A stretch of DNA of 64,000 nucleotides, from positions 1,752,501 to 1,816,500 of the forward strand of contig NZ_CP131039.1 of the NCBI RefSeq assembly GCF_030657335.1. The letters run 5' to 3'. The stretch is from Croceibacterium aestuarii. GTDB taxonomy: Bacteria > Pseudomonadota > Alphaproteobacteria > Sphingomonadales > Sphingomonadaceae. The translations under genes and the position numbers were made by a program. The notes under the pieces are model-generated. The model saw only the letters and a program-made list of their open reading frames with translations, was not told the origin of the DNA and made no database searches. This document shows, in pieces, positions 54,096 to 63,037 of this stretch (its first letter is position 1; every line of letters begins with the position of its first letter).

Positions 54096-55514
54096 TTAGC
54101 CGACCAACCCGGTCGCCACCGCCAGGCTCAGAAACACCAGGAAACCCATCGAATCGGTGGTCATGGTGACGAATATCGAGGAGGAGATGGCGGGATCTGC
54201 GCCCGTGCGTTCGAGCGTCAGCGGCACCACGACTCCGGCGACTCCGGCGATGAGAATGTTGGCCAGCATCGCAAGCCCGATCACCGCCCCGAGATGCCAG
54301 TCGCCGAAGATCCACGAGACCGCGAGCGAAATGACCAGCGCCACGCTCAGCCCATTGAGCAGCGCAATCGAAATCTCGCGGCGGACAGCGCGCAAGGTGT
54401 TGCTGCTGGTCAGCTGATTCGTCGCCAGTGCGCGGACCGTGACGGCGAGCGTCTGGGTACCGGCATTGCCGCCGATCCCGGCGACGATCGGCATGAGCAC
54501 GGCCAGCGTGACAAGTTGCGCGATGACGTTCTCGAAGCGCGATATCACGAACGAGGCGACCGATGCGGTCACCAGGTTGGCCATCAGCCATCGCACGCGC
54601 GCCGCATAGGCGTCGCGGATCGGTTCGTTGATGTCGCCCTCGCCGGCGCCGGAGAGCAGGAGCGTGTCCTCGCCCGCTTCTTCGGAAATGATGTGGACGA
54701 TGTCGTCGACGGTCAGCTGGCCGACCAGCCGCCCGCTCTCGTCGACCACGGCGGCCGAGATGAGCGCGTACTTCTGGAAACGCAGTGCGACCTCTTCCTG
54801 GTCCATGCCGACGGGGATCAGCGTTTGGTCGCGCTTCATCACGTCGGCCAGCTGGATATGGCGCGGCGCGCGCAGGATCCACGACAGCGCACATGTCCCG
54901 ATCGGGTGGTGCTTGTGGTCGACGATGAAGATTTCCCAGAACTCTGTCGGCAGCTCGTCGTGCTCGCGCATGAAGTCGATGACGTCGCCCACGGTCAGGT
55001 GTTCGGGCACCGCGACCAGCTCGCGCTGCATCAGGCGGCCGGCGGTTTCCTCCGGGTAGGCCAGCGCGCTCTCGATCGCCGCGCGGTCCTCGGGCTCCAT
55101 TTCCGCGAGGATCGCCTGCTGGTCGGCGTGGTCGAGGTCCTCGATCAGCTGCACCGCGTCGTCGGTGTCGAGCTGTTCGGCGATTTCCGCCACCGCCGCG
55201 GCGGGCAGCGCCTCGACCATGTCCTCGCGCACATAGTCGTTGAGCTCGGAAATGACTTCGCCCGACAGCAGGTCGGTTATCGCCGCGGCCAGCTTCCTCC
55301 GGTCCTCGGGCTCGAGCAGCTCGAGCAGGTCGGCGATGTCGGCCGGGTGGAGCGGTTCGACCAGATCGTAGGCCCGGCCGTCGTCGCCCTCCTCGAGCGC
55401 GTCCCGGACGCTGCGGACGAACTCGGGCTTGAGCCGGTTCTCCTCGTCGAGCTGTTCTTCCTCGGCCGCGCCGGCGGTGCCCGCTTCCAGCTCGTCGAGA
55501 TCGGTTTCGGCCAT
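54096..55514 (-). CDS. mgtE: Magnesium transporter MgtE
   Basis: 472 aa. The N-terminal helical domain (PADIADLLELLEPEDRRKLAAAI) and two CBS domains (about 140-260, with YPEETAGRLMQRELVAVPE) form the Mg2+ sensor. Five C-terminal helices include PIVAGIGGNAGTQTLAVTVRALA, the family's pore signature. It imports Mg2+ at low internal concentration. The start MAETDLDELE at 55514 is preferred over an ATG six codons upstream. Confidence 0.95.
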   Translation of the reverse strand: MAETDLDELEAGTAGAAEEEQLDEENRLKPEFVRSVRDALEEGDDGRAYDLVEPLHPADIADLLELLEPEDRRKLAAAITDLLSGEVISELNDYVREDMVEALPAAAVAEIAEQLDTDDAVQLIEDLDHADQQAILAEMEPEDRAAIESALAYPEETAGRLMQRELVAVPEHLTVGDVIDFMREHDELPTEFWEIFIVDHKHHPIGTCALSWILRAPRHIQLADVMKRDQTLIPVGMDQEEVALRFQKYALISAAVVDESGRLVGQLTVDDIVHIISEEAGEDTLLLSGAGEGDINEPIRDAYAARVRWLMANLVTASVASFVISRFENVIAQLVTLAVLMPIVAGIGGNAGTQTLAVTVRALATNQLTSSNTLRAVRREISIALLNGLSVALVISLAVSWIFGDWHLGAVIGLAMLANILIAGVAGVVVPLTLERTGADPAISSSIFVTMTTDSMGFLVFLSLAVATGLVG

Positions 55515-55613
55515 GGCGGTTTCCCTATGCATCGCACCTGCAAAAGCAAGCGAAGGGTGACTTTGCCGCCATCGCCCCTATATCGGCGCCGATCGAAATA
55601 GGAGAACGACGCA

Positions 55614-56090
55614 ATGGCCGATACCCTGACCTTCACCCTCGACTGCGGCGACGGAAAGGGTGGCGATGTCGTCATCAAGCTGCGCCCCGACCTGGCGCCC
55701 GGCCACGTCGAGCGGATTACCGAACTGGCGAACGAAGGTTTCTACGACGGTGTGGTGTTTCACCGGGTCATTCCCGGTTTCATGGCCCAAGGCGGCGATC
55801 CGACCGGCACCGGGATGAGCGGCAGCGACAAGCCCGATCTCAAGGCCGAATTCAATTCCGAGCCCCACGTCCGCGGAACCTGCTCGATGGCCCGCACCGC
55901 GGCACCCGACAGCGCCAACAGCCAGTTCTTCATCTGCTTCGACGATGCTCGTTTCCTCGACAAGCAGTATACGGTCTGGGGCCAGGTCGAGAGCGGCATG
56001 GAACACGTCGACGCGCTCCCCAAGGGCGAGCCGCCGCGCGAGCCCGGCAAGATCGTCAAGGCGACGGTGGCTAAAGCCCCGCTTCGATAA
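55614..56090 (+). CDS. Cyclophilin-type peptidyl-prolyl cis-trans isomerase
   Basis: 158 aa, cytoplasmic (no signal peptide). Core motifs: GFYDGVVFHRVIPGFMAQGGDPTGTG with the catalytic Arg, CSMARTAAPDSANSQFFICFDDARFLDKQYTVWG. Acts as a folding catalyst, PpiB-like. Its 3' end overlaps the convergent lysR gene by 20 bp. Confidence 0.95.
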   Translation: MADTLTFTLDCGDGKGGDVVIKLRPDLAPGHVERITELANEGFYDGVVFHRVIPGFMAQGGDPTGTGMSGSDKPDLKAEFNSEPHVRGTCSMARTAAPDSANSQFFICFDDARFLDKQYTVWGQVESGMEHVDALPKGEPPREPGKIVKATVAKAPLR

Positions 56091-56955
56091 GCCAGTCGTG
56101 GAAGATCCGCACCGGTCGATTCTCGAGATCGACCGGGCGGCACACGAACCAGTAGCTGTAGGGGCTCTGCACCTCGATATCGAACAGGTGCGCAAGGCGC
56201 GGGTCGTTGGCGCGCTTGAGGTGGTCGTCGTGCATCATGGCGATGCCCAGGCCCTGCGCGGCGGCCTCGAGGATCAGCTGGCCCGAATCGTAGTGGTCGA
56301 TCGCTTGGGGGTGCAGCTCGGGCATGCCAATCGCCGCCTTCCAGGCGTCGAAGCTCTGCGGCAGGTCGCTGTGAATCAGGAAGGTCTGCTTCTCGAGCTC
56401 GGAGAGCGGCGGATTGGGTCCGAGTTCGGCGGCGAGGTCGCGGTTGCAGATGGCATGCACGGTGTTGTGATCGAGCTGCACCGAATGAAAGCCCGCTTCG
56501 GGGCGCGTGGTCAGGAGGATTGCCGCGTCGAGCGTGTCGCCGACGCGGTCGATCAGATGCGGCCCGGTATCGATGTCGATGTGCAGCCGCGGATGCTGGC
56601 GGCGCAGCTCGGGTAGCTTGGGAAACAGGCGCTGGGTGCCGAACAGCGGCAGAACCCCGAGCCGCAGACGCTGCAGGCGAACATTCTCCGACTGGTTCTC
56701 GACCGCCACGGCGAGCGCATCGAGGTGCGGGGTCACGGCGTCGAAGAACACGCGCCCCTCGTCGGTGAGCCTCATCGTCTGCCCGCTGCGCGAAAACAGC
56801 TTGCGCCCGGTGAATTCCTCGAGATTGGCGAGCCGCCGCGAAAGCGCAGAGGGGCTGAGCCCGATTTCAGCCGCCGCGGCGCGTGCCGAGCCAAGCCTCA
56901 CGGTTCGAATGAACGCCTCGAGGGCGCGCAGCGGAGGGAGTCGGCGTGTCGGCAT
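56071..56955 (-). CDS. LysR-family transcriptional regulator (GcvA-like)
   Basis: 294 aa. The N-terminal winged helix is LRALEAFIRTVRLGSARAAAAEIGLSPSALSRRLANLEEFTG, and the effector-binding domain follows with the ILEAAAQGLGIAMMHDDHL segment typical of the GcvA branch. The ATG at 56955 (MPTRRLPPLRALE) is used; a GTG precedes it directly. LysR genes usually control a divergent neighbour, but here the upstream gene (corC) is on the same strand, so the target is not evident. Confidence 0.9.
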   Translation of the reverse strand: MPTRRLPPLRALEAFIRTVRLGSARAAAAEIGLSPSALSRRLANLEEFTGRKLFSRSGQTMRLTDEGRVFFDAVTPHLDALAVAVENQSENVRLQRLRLGVLPLFGTQRLFPKLPELRRQHPRLHIDIDTGPHLIDRVGDTLDAAILLTTRPEAGFHSVQLDHNTVHAICNRDLAAELGPNPPLSELEKQTFLIHSDLPQSFDAWKAAIGMPELHPQAIDHYDSGQLILEAAAQGLGIAMMHDDHLKRANDPRLAHLFDIEVQSPYSYWFVCRPVDLENRPVRIFHDWLIEAGL

Positions 56956-57028
56956 CACGCGCGAATGTTGTGCCCAATAGCGATAATGTCGAGTGCCGAT
57001 TTACCGCACTGCACAATTTTCTGTCCGG

Positions 57029-57961
57029 CTATTCCGCTTCGTCGTCGTTTTCAGCCGTGGGCCGGTGCAGCCGCAGCCGGGTCACGTGGGTGTCGTCGCC
57101 TTCGGTCACCTCGATCAGCCAGCCACTGGGGTGCGTGAGCACGGCGCCGGGCTGGGGCACTTGTTCGGCGAGGACAAAGGCGAGGCCGCCGAGCGTATCG
57201 ACCGCTTCCTCGACCTCGGCGATGCGCGGGTCGCCCACGATCTCGGCGACGTCGTCGAGTTCGGCGCGGGCGTCCGCGTCCCAGATTCCGTCGCCCAGCG
57301 GGGTGATCATCTCGACCGGGTCCTCGTCGTGTTCGTCCTCGATGTCGCCGACGATTTCCTCGACCAGGTCTTCGATCGTGATGATGCCGTCGGTGCCGGA
57401 AAACTCGTCGAGCACGATGGCCAGGTGCGTACGGCTCGAGCGCATGTCGGCAAGCACGTCGAGCGCGCCGCGCGCTTGCGGGACGTAAAGCGGCTGGCGC
57501 ATCAGCGAGGTCCAGTTCGGCGGCGGCGGAGCGCCGCTGGCAAGGAACGGAAAGATGTCCTTGATGTGCATCATGCCGATCACTTCGTCGAGCGTCTCGC
57601 GGTAGACCGGCATGCGCGAATGACCGTGCTCAGCGAAGGCGGCGACGACTTCCTGCCAGCTGGCGTCGGCCGACAGAGCGATGATCTCGCCGCGCGGGAT
57701 GGCGATGTCGTCGGCGTCGTGCTCGCTGAAATGCAGCAGGTTGCGCAGCATGGTCAGCTCGAAGGCCGAGAGGTCGCCCTTCTCCCCTTCGGCTTCGCTG
57801 CCGGCCTGTTCTTCGGAGTGCTCGTCGATCGCCTCCTCGAGCTGCGCGCGCAGCGAGGTGTCGACGTCCGAGTTGTCGAAAAGCCGGCGGATCGCCTTCA
57901 GCAACCCGCCGCTACTGTCCCCCTCTCCATTGGCTGAATCGGGCCTGGAACTCTCGGACAT
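57029..57961 (-). CDS. corC: HlyC/CorC-family CBS-domain protein (Mg/Co efflux type)
   Basis: 310 aa, soluble. Two CBS domains (about 80-210: MPVYRETLDEVIGMMHIKDI, LAIVLDEFSGTDGIITIEDLVEEIVGDI) and a C-terminal CorC_HlyC domain (GLAFVLAEQVPQPGAVLTHPSGWLIEV). Linked to Mg2+/Co2+ resistance with CorA in enterobacteria. The phoH-ybeY-corC order with short gaps (37 and 17 bp) is widely conserved. Confidence 0.92.
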   Translation of the reverse strand: MSESSRPDSANGEGDSSGGLLKAIRRLFDNSDVDTSLRAQLEEAIDEHSEEQAGSEAEGEKGDLSAFELTMLRNLLHFSEHDADDIAIPRGEIIALSADASWQEVVAAFAEHGHSRMPVYRETLDEVIGMMHIKDIFPFLASGAPPPPNWTSLMRQPLYVPQARGALDVLADMRSSRTHLAIVLDEFSGTDGIITIEDLVEEIVGDIEDEHDEDPVEMITPLGDGIWDADARAELDDVAEIVGDPRIAEVEEAVDTLGGLAFVLAEQVPQPGAVLTHPSGWLIEVTEGDDTHVTRLRLHRPTAENDDEAE

Positions 57962-57978
57962 CGCCTCTGTGCTTCCCC

Positions 57979-58473
57979 CTAAATCGCTTCGCTATCGCCA
58001 TATGGGTCGGCGACTCCCATCTGTGCAAGCGCCTTTGTTTCCAGCGCTTCCATCGTCGCCGCTTCGGCCTCGCCCAGCTCGTGGTCATGGCCGGCGAGGT
58101 GGAGCAGGCCGTGGACGATCAGGTGCGCGGCGTGATCTTCGAGCGCAACGCCCTTGTCGGCCGCCTCCCGGGCGCAGGTTTCGTGGGCAAGCGCGACATC
58201 GCCGAGCAGCTCGGGCGGCCCGTCGGGGCCGAGCGCCAGCAACGCGCGGCGTTCGAGCATCGGGAACGACAGGACATTGGTCGGCTTGTCCCGCTCGCGC
58301 CACTCGCGATTGAGCGCGTGGATCTCTTCGTCGGAGGTGAACAGCAGGCTGACGGAGAGGCGCGGGTTTGCCAGTTCGGGGGCGATCTGAGCCAGCGCGG
58401 CGGCGGCGCGCTCGGCCAGCTCCGGCCAATCGCCGGTCGGCCAAGGGTCTTCGATGTCGATCTCAAGGTCCAC
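57979..58473 (-). CDS. ybeY: Endoribonuclease YbeY (rRNA maturation factor)
   Basis: 164-aa zinc RNase needed for 16S rRNA 3' processing and ribosome quality control. The zinc motif H-x3-H-x5-H is seen in IVHGLLHLAGHDHE, and the upstream NREWRERDKPTNVLSFP is the family signature. Lies between phoH and corC in one run. Confidence 0.96.
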   Translation of the reverse strand: MDLEIDIEDPWPTGDWPELAERAAAALAQIAPELANPRLSVSLLFTSDEEIHALNREWRERDKPTNVLSFPMLERRALLALGPDGPPELLGDVALAHETCAREAADKGVALEDHAAHLIVHGLLHLAGHDHELGEAEAATMEALETKALAQMGVADPYGDSEAI

Positions 58474-58510
58474 GCCGAGCCCCTTGCCGTTCGCTTCGAA
58501 CGAAGTCGAG

Positions 58511-59545
58511 TTAGCTACCGTCGCCCTCGTAAGCTTCGACGATGCGCCCGACGATCGGGTGGCGGACCACGTCGGCGGCGGTGAAGCGGGTCACCGCAAT
58601 GCCTTCGACGCCTTCGAGCTTGGCCACCGCGTCGGCCAGCCCGCTCATCCGGTCGCCACCGGGGATGTCGACCTGGCGGGGATCGCCGCAGACGACCATG
58701 CGGCTGTTCTGACCGAAGCGGGTGAGAAACATCTTCATCTGCTCGCGCGTGGTGTTCTGCGCTTCGTCGAGGATAACGAAAGCGTCGGCCAGAGTGCGTC
58801 CGCGCATGAAGGCGATCGGGGCAATCTCGATTTCGCCCGAGGCGAGGCGACGCTCGACCTGTTCGGGCGGCATGCAGTCATAAAGCGCATCGTAGAGGGG
58901 GCGCAGGTAGGGATCGACCTTGTCCTTCATGTCGCCGGGCAGGAAGCCGAGCTTCTCGCCCGCCTCGACCGCCGGGCGGCTCAGGATCAGGCGCTGGACG
59001 CTGCCGGTGATCAGCTGGCTGACAGCCTGCGCCACGGCGAGGTAGGTCTTGCCGGTGCCGGCCGGCCCGAGCGCGAAGATGATCTCCTTGCTGGCCAGTT
59101 GGCGCATGTATTCGCCTTGCATGACGCTGCGCGGCACGATGGTCTTGCGGCGGGTGCGGATCATGATGGGCGGAGTCTTGGTCTCGCCGGTGATGATGCC
59201 CTCGAGAGTCGGCTCGCCCGACATGGCGATCAGGGCCTCGATCGCGCCGCTGTCGAGATCCTGCCCCGTCAGCAGGCGCTGGTGCATGGCCTTCAGCACT
59301 TCGCGGGCGCGGGCGACGTCGTCCTCGCTCCCTTCGATGATGATCTTGTTGCCGCGCGCACCGATGTACACGCCGAGGCGGTTTTCAAGCAGCACGAGAT
59401 TGGCGTCGAATTCCCCGAACAGTGCGCCGAGCACAGCCTGCTCGTCGAATTCGACTTCGGCCCGGGCGCGGCGCGATGGGTCGCGGCGATCCTCGGGATG
59501 GGCCAACGCCGCCTGGCTGTCGGCGCGTTCGGGTTTGCGGGCCAT
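58511..59545 (-). CDS. ybeZ: PhoH-like ATPase (YbeZ)
   Basis: 344 aa. Walker A GPAGTGKTYLAVA (near residue 140), Walker B AFVILDEAQNTTREQMKMFLTR and the VVCGDPRQVDIPG segment define the PhoH/YbeZ family, an ATPase that works with YbeY in rRNA processing. The start MARKPERADSQ at 59545 was chosen from the family N-terminus; upstream frame is antisense sequence. A lipoprotein gene on the other strand separates it from miaB. Confidence 0.94.
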   Translation of the reverse strand: MARKPERADSQAALAHPEDRRDPSRRARAEVEFDEQAVLGALFGEFDANLVLLENRLGVYIGARGNKIIIEGSEDDVARAREVLKAMHQRLLTGQDLDSGAIEALIAMSGEPTLEGIITGETKTPPIMIRTRRKTIVPRSVMQGEYMRQLASKEIIFALGPAGTGKTYLAVAQAVSQLITGSVQRLILSRPAVEAGEKLGFLPGDMKDKVDPYLRPLYDALYDCMPPEQVERRLASGEIEIAPIAFMRGRTLADAFVILDEAQNTTREQMKMFLTRFGQNSRMVVCGDPRQVDIPGGDRMSGLADAVAKLEGVEGIAVTRFTAADVVRHPIVGRIVEAYEGDGS

Positions 59546-59676
59546 TTGCTCCTTTCGAGTCTGATGAGTCGAAATGTAGGGCCGGGCCGGGCGGTGGCAA
59601 GCGCAGCCGCGCAACACCGACGGGGAAAAACTTCGCGCGCCGTGCGTTGCCGGCCGAGATGATGGGAGATTTTGCA

Positions 59677-60243
59677 ATGCGTTATCTGATGGCTGCTGTG
59701 GTGGCGCTGACGCTGAGCGGGTGCGGGAACTCTCCGGACGACGATCCGATGACTCCCGCATCGCAAAACTCGCAGATAACGCCTGCCGCTAAGACCCCCG
59801 ACGGCACGGTCCCCCGCGATGCGGCGCTCGAATCCTGGCTCAAGGCCCGGTACGGCAAGTCCGGGCGCCTCGGCTACCGCTCGAGCGAATTCGACCTCGA
59901 CGGTGACGGCAAGCCCGAGATCCTGGTCTACGTTGGCGGACCGAGCCTCTGCGGCTCGGGCGGTTGCAGCCTGGTCGTGCTGAAGCGCGAGGGTGACCGG
60001 TTCACGCCGGTGGTGCAGACCACAGTAACCCAATTGCCGGTCGGCGTGCTCGACTCGTCGAGCAACGGCTGGCGCGACCTGTGGGTATCGGTCGCCGGCG
60101 GCGGCGAACTCGGCGGCAGGCGGAAGCTGCCGTTTGACGGCGAAAGTTACGCGACCAACCCCACGGTGCCTCCTTCCGAGGAAATCCGGATCCTCGATAC
60201 CCAGATCCTGATCCCCGACGGCGACTTGATCTGGCTGGACTAG
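59677..60243 (+). CDS. Uncharacterised lipoprotein with an EF-hand-like DxDGDG loop
   Basis: 188 aa. The type II signal peptide is [16 protein letters not shown], lipobox at Cys16. A Pro/Thr-rich linker is followed by a domain with [15 protein letters not shown], resembling a calcium-binding FG-GAP/EF-hand loop, and two Cys in [10 protein letters not shown] that may pair. GGGAG lies before the ATG. It is the only plus-strand gene inside the minus-strand miaB-phoH-ybeY-corC block and overlaps the miaB stop by 4 bp. Confidence 0.82.
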   Translation: MRYLMAAVVALTLSGCGNSPDDDPMTPASQNSQITPAAKTPDGTVPRDAALESWLKARYGKSGRLGYRSSEFDLDGDGKPEILVYVGGPSLCGSGGCSLVVLKREGDRFTPVVQTTVTQLPVGVLDSSSNGWRDLWVSVAGGGELGGRRKLPFDGESYATNPTVPPSEEIRILDTQILIPDGDLIWLD

Positions 60244-61577
60244 GCCACTGCGGTTTCGAGCAGCCTTCCCGCCAGCGAATTCGGCCCCGCTTCGGCCAGC
60301 TCGACTTCGACCAGGTCGCCGATCGCTGCGTCACCTTCGAAAAATACCGATTGCAGCCAGGGCGACTTTCCGAGCCACTGGCCGGGATGCTTGCCCTTGC
60401 GTTCGACCAGCACTGAACAGCGCTTGCCGACGCTGGCCCGGTTGAAGGCCAACTGGTCGCGGTTGATCGCGGCTTGCAGGCGCTGCAGCCGCTCGTCCAT
60501 CACTTCGCGCGGCACCTGGCCTTCCATAGCCGCGGCGGGCGTGCCGGGGCGGGGCGAATACTTGAAGCTGAAGGCCTGCGCGTAGCGGACCTCGGCGACG
60601 AGCTGCAGGGTCTGCTCGAACTCGGCCTCGGTTTCGCCCGGGAACCCGACGATGAAATCGCCGGACAGCGCGATATCGGGACGCGCGGCGCGAAAGCGGT
60701 CGAGGAGCCTGAGATAGCCTTCGGCCGTATGGCTGCGGTTCATCGCCTTGAGCACGCGGTCGCTCCCGCTCTGCACCGGCAGATGAAGGTAGGGCATGAG
60801 TTTCTCGACTTCGCCGTGGACCGCAATCAGCCCTTGAGAAACGTCGTTCGGATGGCTTGTGGTGTAGCGAATTCGCTGTAATTCCGGGATCTTGGCTATT
60901 GCTCTTATCAGACCGTCGAGACCCAGGCTGTGGCCTTTGGAATCGCTGCCGGACCAGGCGTTGACGTTCTGGCCGAGCAGGGTGATTTCGCGCGCGCCGG
61001 CTTCGACAAGCCCCTCCGCTTCGCGCACCAGTTCGGCGAATGGCCGCGAGATTTCGGCCCCGCGCGTATAGGGCACGACGCAATAGGTGCAGAACTTGTC
61101 GCACCCTTCCTGCACGGTGAGGAAAGCGCTCGGCGCGCTCTTGCGGCGGGCGGGGAGGGCGGCGAACTTGGCGTCGGCGGGCATGTCGGTATCGGTCGCG
61201 CGTTCGCCCTTCGCGGCGCGGGCGATCAGTTCCGGCAGGCGGTGATAGGCCTGGGGGCCCACGACCATGCCGACTCCCGGGGCACGCGCCATAATCTCCT
61301 CGCCCTCGGCTTGCGCGACGCAGCCGGCGACCGCGATCATCGGCGGGTGCTCGCCGCCGGCCTTCACCAGGCGGCCAATATCCGAATAGACCTTTTCGGC
61401 GGCCTTTTCGCGAATGTGGCAGGTGTTGAGCACGACGAGGTCGGCCTCCTCGCCTTCGGGCGCCGGGGCAATGCCTTCGGCCGCAAGCAGCTCGGCCATG
61501 CGCTCGCCGTCGTAGACGTTCATCTGGCAGCCGAAGCTCTTGACCCTGAAGGTCCGGGGAGTGTCGCGTTCACGCAT
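60240..61577 (-). CDS. miaB: tRNA-2-methylthio-N6-dimethylallyladenosine synthase MiaB
   Basis: Radical-SAM methylthiotransferase acting on i6A37 of tRNA. The 445-aa protein has the N-terminal UPF0004 cluster ligands ([23 protein letters not shown]), the radical-SAM motif C-x3-C-x2-C in [14 protein letters not shown], and a C-terminal TRAM domain. The 238-bp gap to plsC shows only a 6-bp stem with no convincing terminator and no gene I would support. Confidence 0.96.
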   Translation of the reverse strand: MRERDTPRTFRVKSFGCQMNVYDGERMAELLAAEGIAPAPEGEEADLVVLNTCHIREKAAEKVYSDIGRLVKAGGEHPPMIAVAGCVAQAEGEEIMARAPGVGMVVGPQAYHRLPELIARAAKGERATDTDMPADAKFAALPARRKSAPSAFLTVQEGCDKFCTYCVVPYTRGAEISRPFAELVREAEGLVEAGAREITLLGQNVNAWSGSDSKGHSLGLDGLIRAIAKIPELQRIRYTTSHPNDVSQGLIAVHGEVEKLMPYLHLPVQSGSDRVLKAMNRSHTAEGYLRLLDRFRAARPDIALSGDFIVGFPGETEAEFEQTLQLVAEVRYAQAFSFKYSPRPGTPAAAMEGQVPREVMDERLQRLQAAINRDQLAFNRASVGKRCSVLVERKGKHPGQWLGKSPWLQSVFFEGDAAIGDLVEVELAEAGPNSLAGRLLETAVA

Positions 61578-61815
61578 GGCGGCGCGCCATAGGCCAATCG
61601 AGCGGGTCTTTCAAACGCGCGCTTGCGTCGCTGCAAGCTCGTGCGAAACCCGGAGGAAAGTGTCGTGTGACCGGTGGCGACACCCACGATTTTTCGCGGG
61701 TCTGCGAACCGCTCGGGCGTAAACCTTGCCGCCGCAAGCCGCTACGAGGGTGGATTCGAGGAGGCGAGGCGATCATCGGACGAGCCTGCCGCAACCGGCA
61801 TCCTGTAGGACAGCG

Positions 61816-62532
61816 TTATCTGCGCAGCGCGGCGGCGATGCGCGTTCGGGCGGCAGCGGCCATGGCCTTGCGGTCGGCCAATTCCGGGCCCGACAGCGGA
61901 TCGAGGAAGTGAATCGTGAGCCCGACACCGCCGCGCCGGGCGAGGACGCGGCGGACGTTGGCGAGGCCCGCCTCGTCGCCGTACCAGCAGGTTTCGGCGG
62001 CATCGGCATAATCGAGGGCAACCGGCTGGATCGGGATATCATGGGCGAGAGCTTCGACCGCCGAGAGCAGCGAGCTGCGAAACGGCCGTAGCTCGATCCC
62101 GTCGTTGGTGGTCGCTTCGGGAAAGATCGTCACTGGCCGCTCGCCCAGCGCCTGCTTCACCTGTTCGACTTGCCGGGCGACCGTGCCGCGCATGTCGCGA
62201 GCGATGAAGACGGTGTCGTTCTGGTCGCATAGCCATTTGAGCGCGGGATGGCCGGCGAGACCCGCATGCGCGACGAAGACCGAGCGGGTTGTGCCGGCGA
62301 GCGCGAGGATGTCGAGCCAGCTTTCATGATTGGCGAGGAACAGGGCGCCGCGGCGCGGCTGCCCGGTAACGCGCACGTGCAGTCCGGCGACACGTCCCAT
62401 GAGGCCGAGGAACAGCGGGGGCACTAGGTTCCGTGCCCCCGCGAGCGACACCACAACATGCGCCGGGACGAGGGTGACGAATACGAAAAACGCGGCGAGG
62501 CTCCGTGCCGCCAGCCTCAGCGTGCCTGCCAT
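61816..62532 (-). CDS. plsC: 1-acyl-sn-glycerol-3-phosphate acyltransferase (PlsC-like)
   Basis: 238 aa, membrane-associated. N-terminal hydrophobic helices precede the acyltransferase motifs NHESWLDILAL (NHx4D), FIARDMRG and FPEATTNDG (a variant of FPEGT). Makes phosphatidic acid from lysophosphatidic acid in phospholipid synthesis. The ATG at 62532 overlaps the 3' end of fur. Confidence 0.92.
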   Translation of the reverse strand: MAGTLRLAARSLAAFFVFVTLVPAHVVVSLAGARNLVPPLFLGLMGRVAGLHVRVTGQPRRGALFLANHESWLDILALAGTTRSVFVAHAGLAGHPALKWLCDQNDTVFIARDMRGTVARQVEQVKQALGERPVTIFPEATTNDGIELRPFRSSLLSAVEALAHDIPIQPVALDYADAAETCWYGDEAGLANVRRVLARRGGVGLTIHFLDPLSGPELADRKAMAAAARTRIAAALRR

Positions 62533-62542
62533 CGCCGCGCCG

Positions 62543-62965
62543 CTAGTCTTCGCGGTCGATACGGACGCCGTAGAGTTCCATCCGGTGATCGACCAGCCGG
62601 TAGCCCAGCTTCTCGGCGATCTGCCGCTGCAGCGCTTCGAGCTCCGGGTCGACGAATTCGACGACCTTGCCGGTCTCGACATCGATCAGATGGTCGTGGT
62701 GCGCCTCGGGTGCGGGTTCGTAACGGGCGCGGCCATCCCCGAAATCGTGGCGGTCGAGAATGCCGGCCTCTTCGAACAGGCGCACGGTGCGATAGACCGT
62801 CGCGATCGAAATCTTCGGGTCGATCGAATTGGCGCGCCGGTGAAGCTGTTCCACGTCGGGGTGGTCTTCGCTTTCCGACAGCACCCGGGCGATGATCCGG
62901 CGCTGCTCGGTGATGCGCAGGCCGCGTTCGGCGCACAGGGCTTCGAGATCGATCTGCTGGTGCAA
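62543..62965 (-). CDS. fur: Fur-family metalloregulator (Fur/Mur)
   Basis: 140 aa. The winged helix is GLRITEQRRIIARVLSESEDHPDVEQLHRRA and the metal sites lie in HHDHLIDVETGKVVEF and the YRLVDHRMELYG end. There are no C-terminal CxxC zinc ligands, as in alphaproteobacterial Fur/Mur, so iron or manganese could be the signal. The start is taken as TTG at 62965 (LHQQIDLEALCAERG). The frame runs on upstream to TTGs at 63019 and 63025, but that would place a terminator-like hairpin inside the coding region. Confidence 0.88.
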   Translation of the reverse strand: MHQQIDLEALCAERGLRITEQRRIIARVLSESEDHPDVEQLHRRANSIDPKISIATVYRTVRLFEEAGILDRHDFGDGRARYEPAPEAHHDHLIDVETGKVVEFVDPELEALQRQIAEKLGYRLVDHRMELYGVRIDRED

Positions 62966-62978
62966 CTGTTCTGCCCGG

Positions 62979-63016
62979 AAAAGACTAACGCCCCGGACCT
63001 TAGGGGGCCGGGGCGT
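62979..63016 (-). terminator. Intrinsic terminator after mucR
   Basis: On the minus strand ACGCCCCGG (63016-63008) and CCGGGGCGT (62996-62988) form a perfect 9-bp stem with an 11-nt loop, followed by TAGTCTTTT. It begins 21 nt after the mucR stop, the expected place for its terminator. fur begins only 14 nt after its T-tract. Confidence 0.75.
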
Positions 63017-63037
63017 CAATCTCAAGCGGCGGGTGCC

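Noticed and set aside
61578-61815. Possible small gene or terminator between plsC and miaB
   Set aside because: The only frame is Arg/Ser/Pro-rich without motifs, and the GTGTCG/CGACAC stem is short with a weak tail.
62966-63025. Longer Fur starting at TTG 63025 or 63019
   Set aside because: It would translate through the mucR terminator hairpin and add residues (LTPRPPKVRG) not seen at Fur N-termini.
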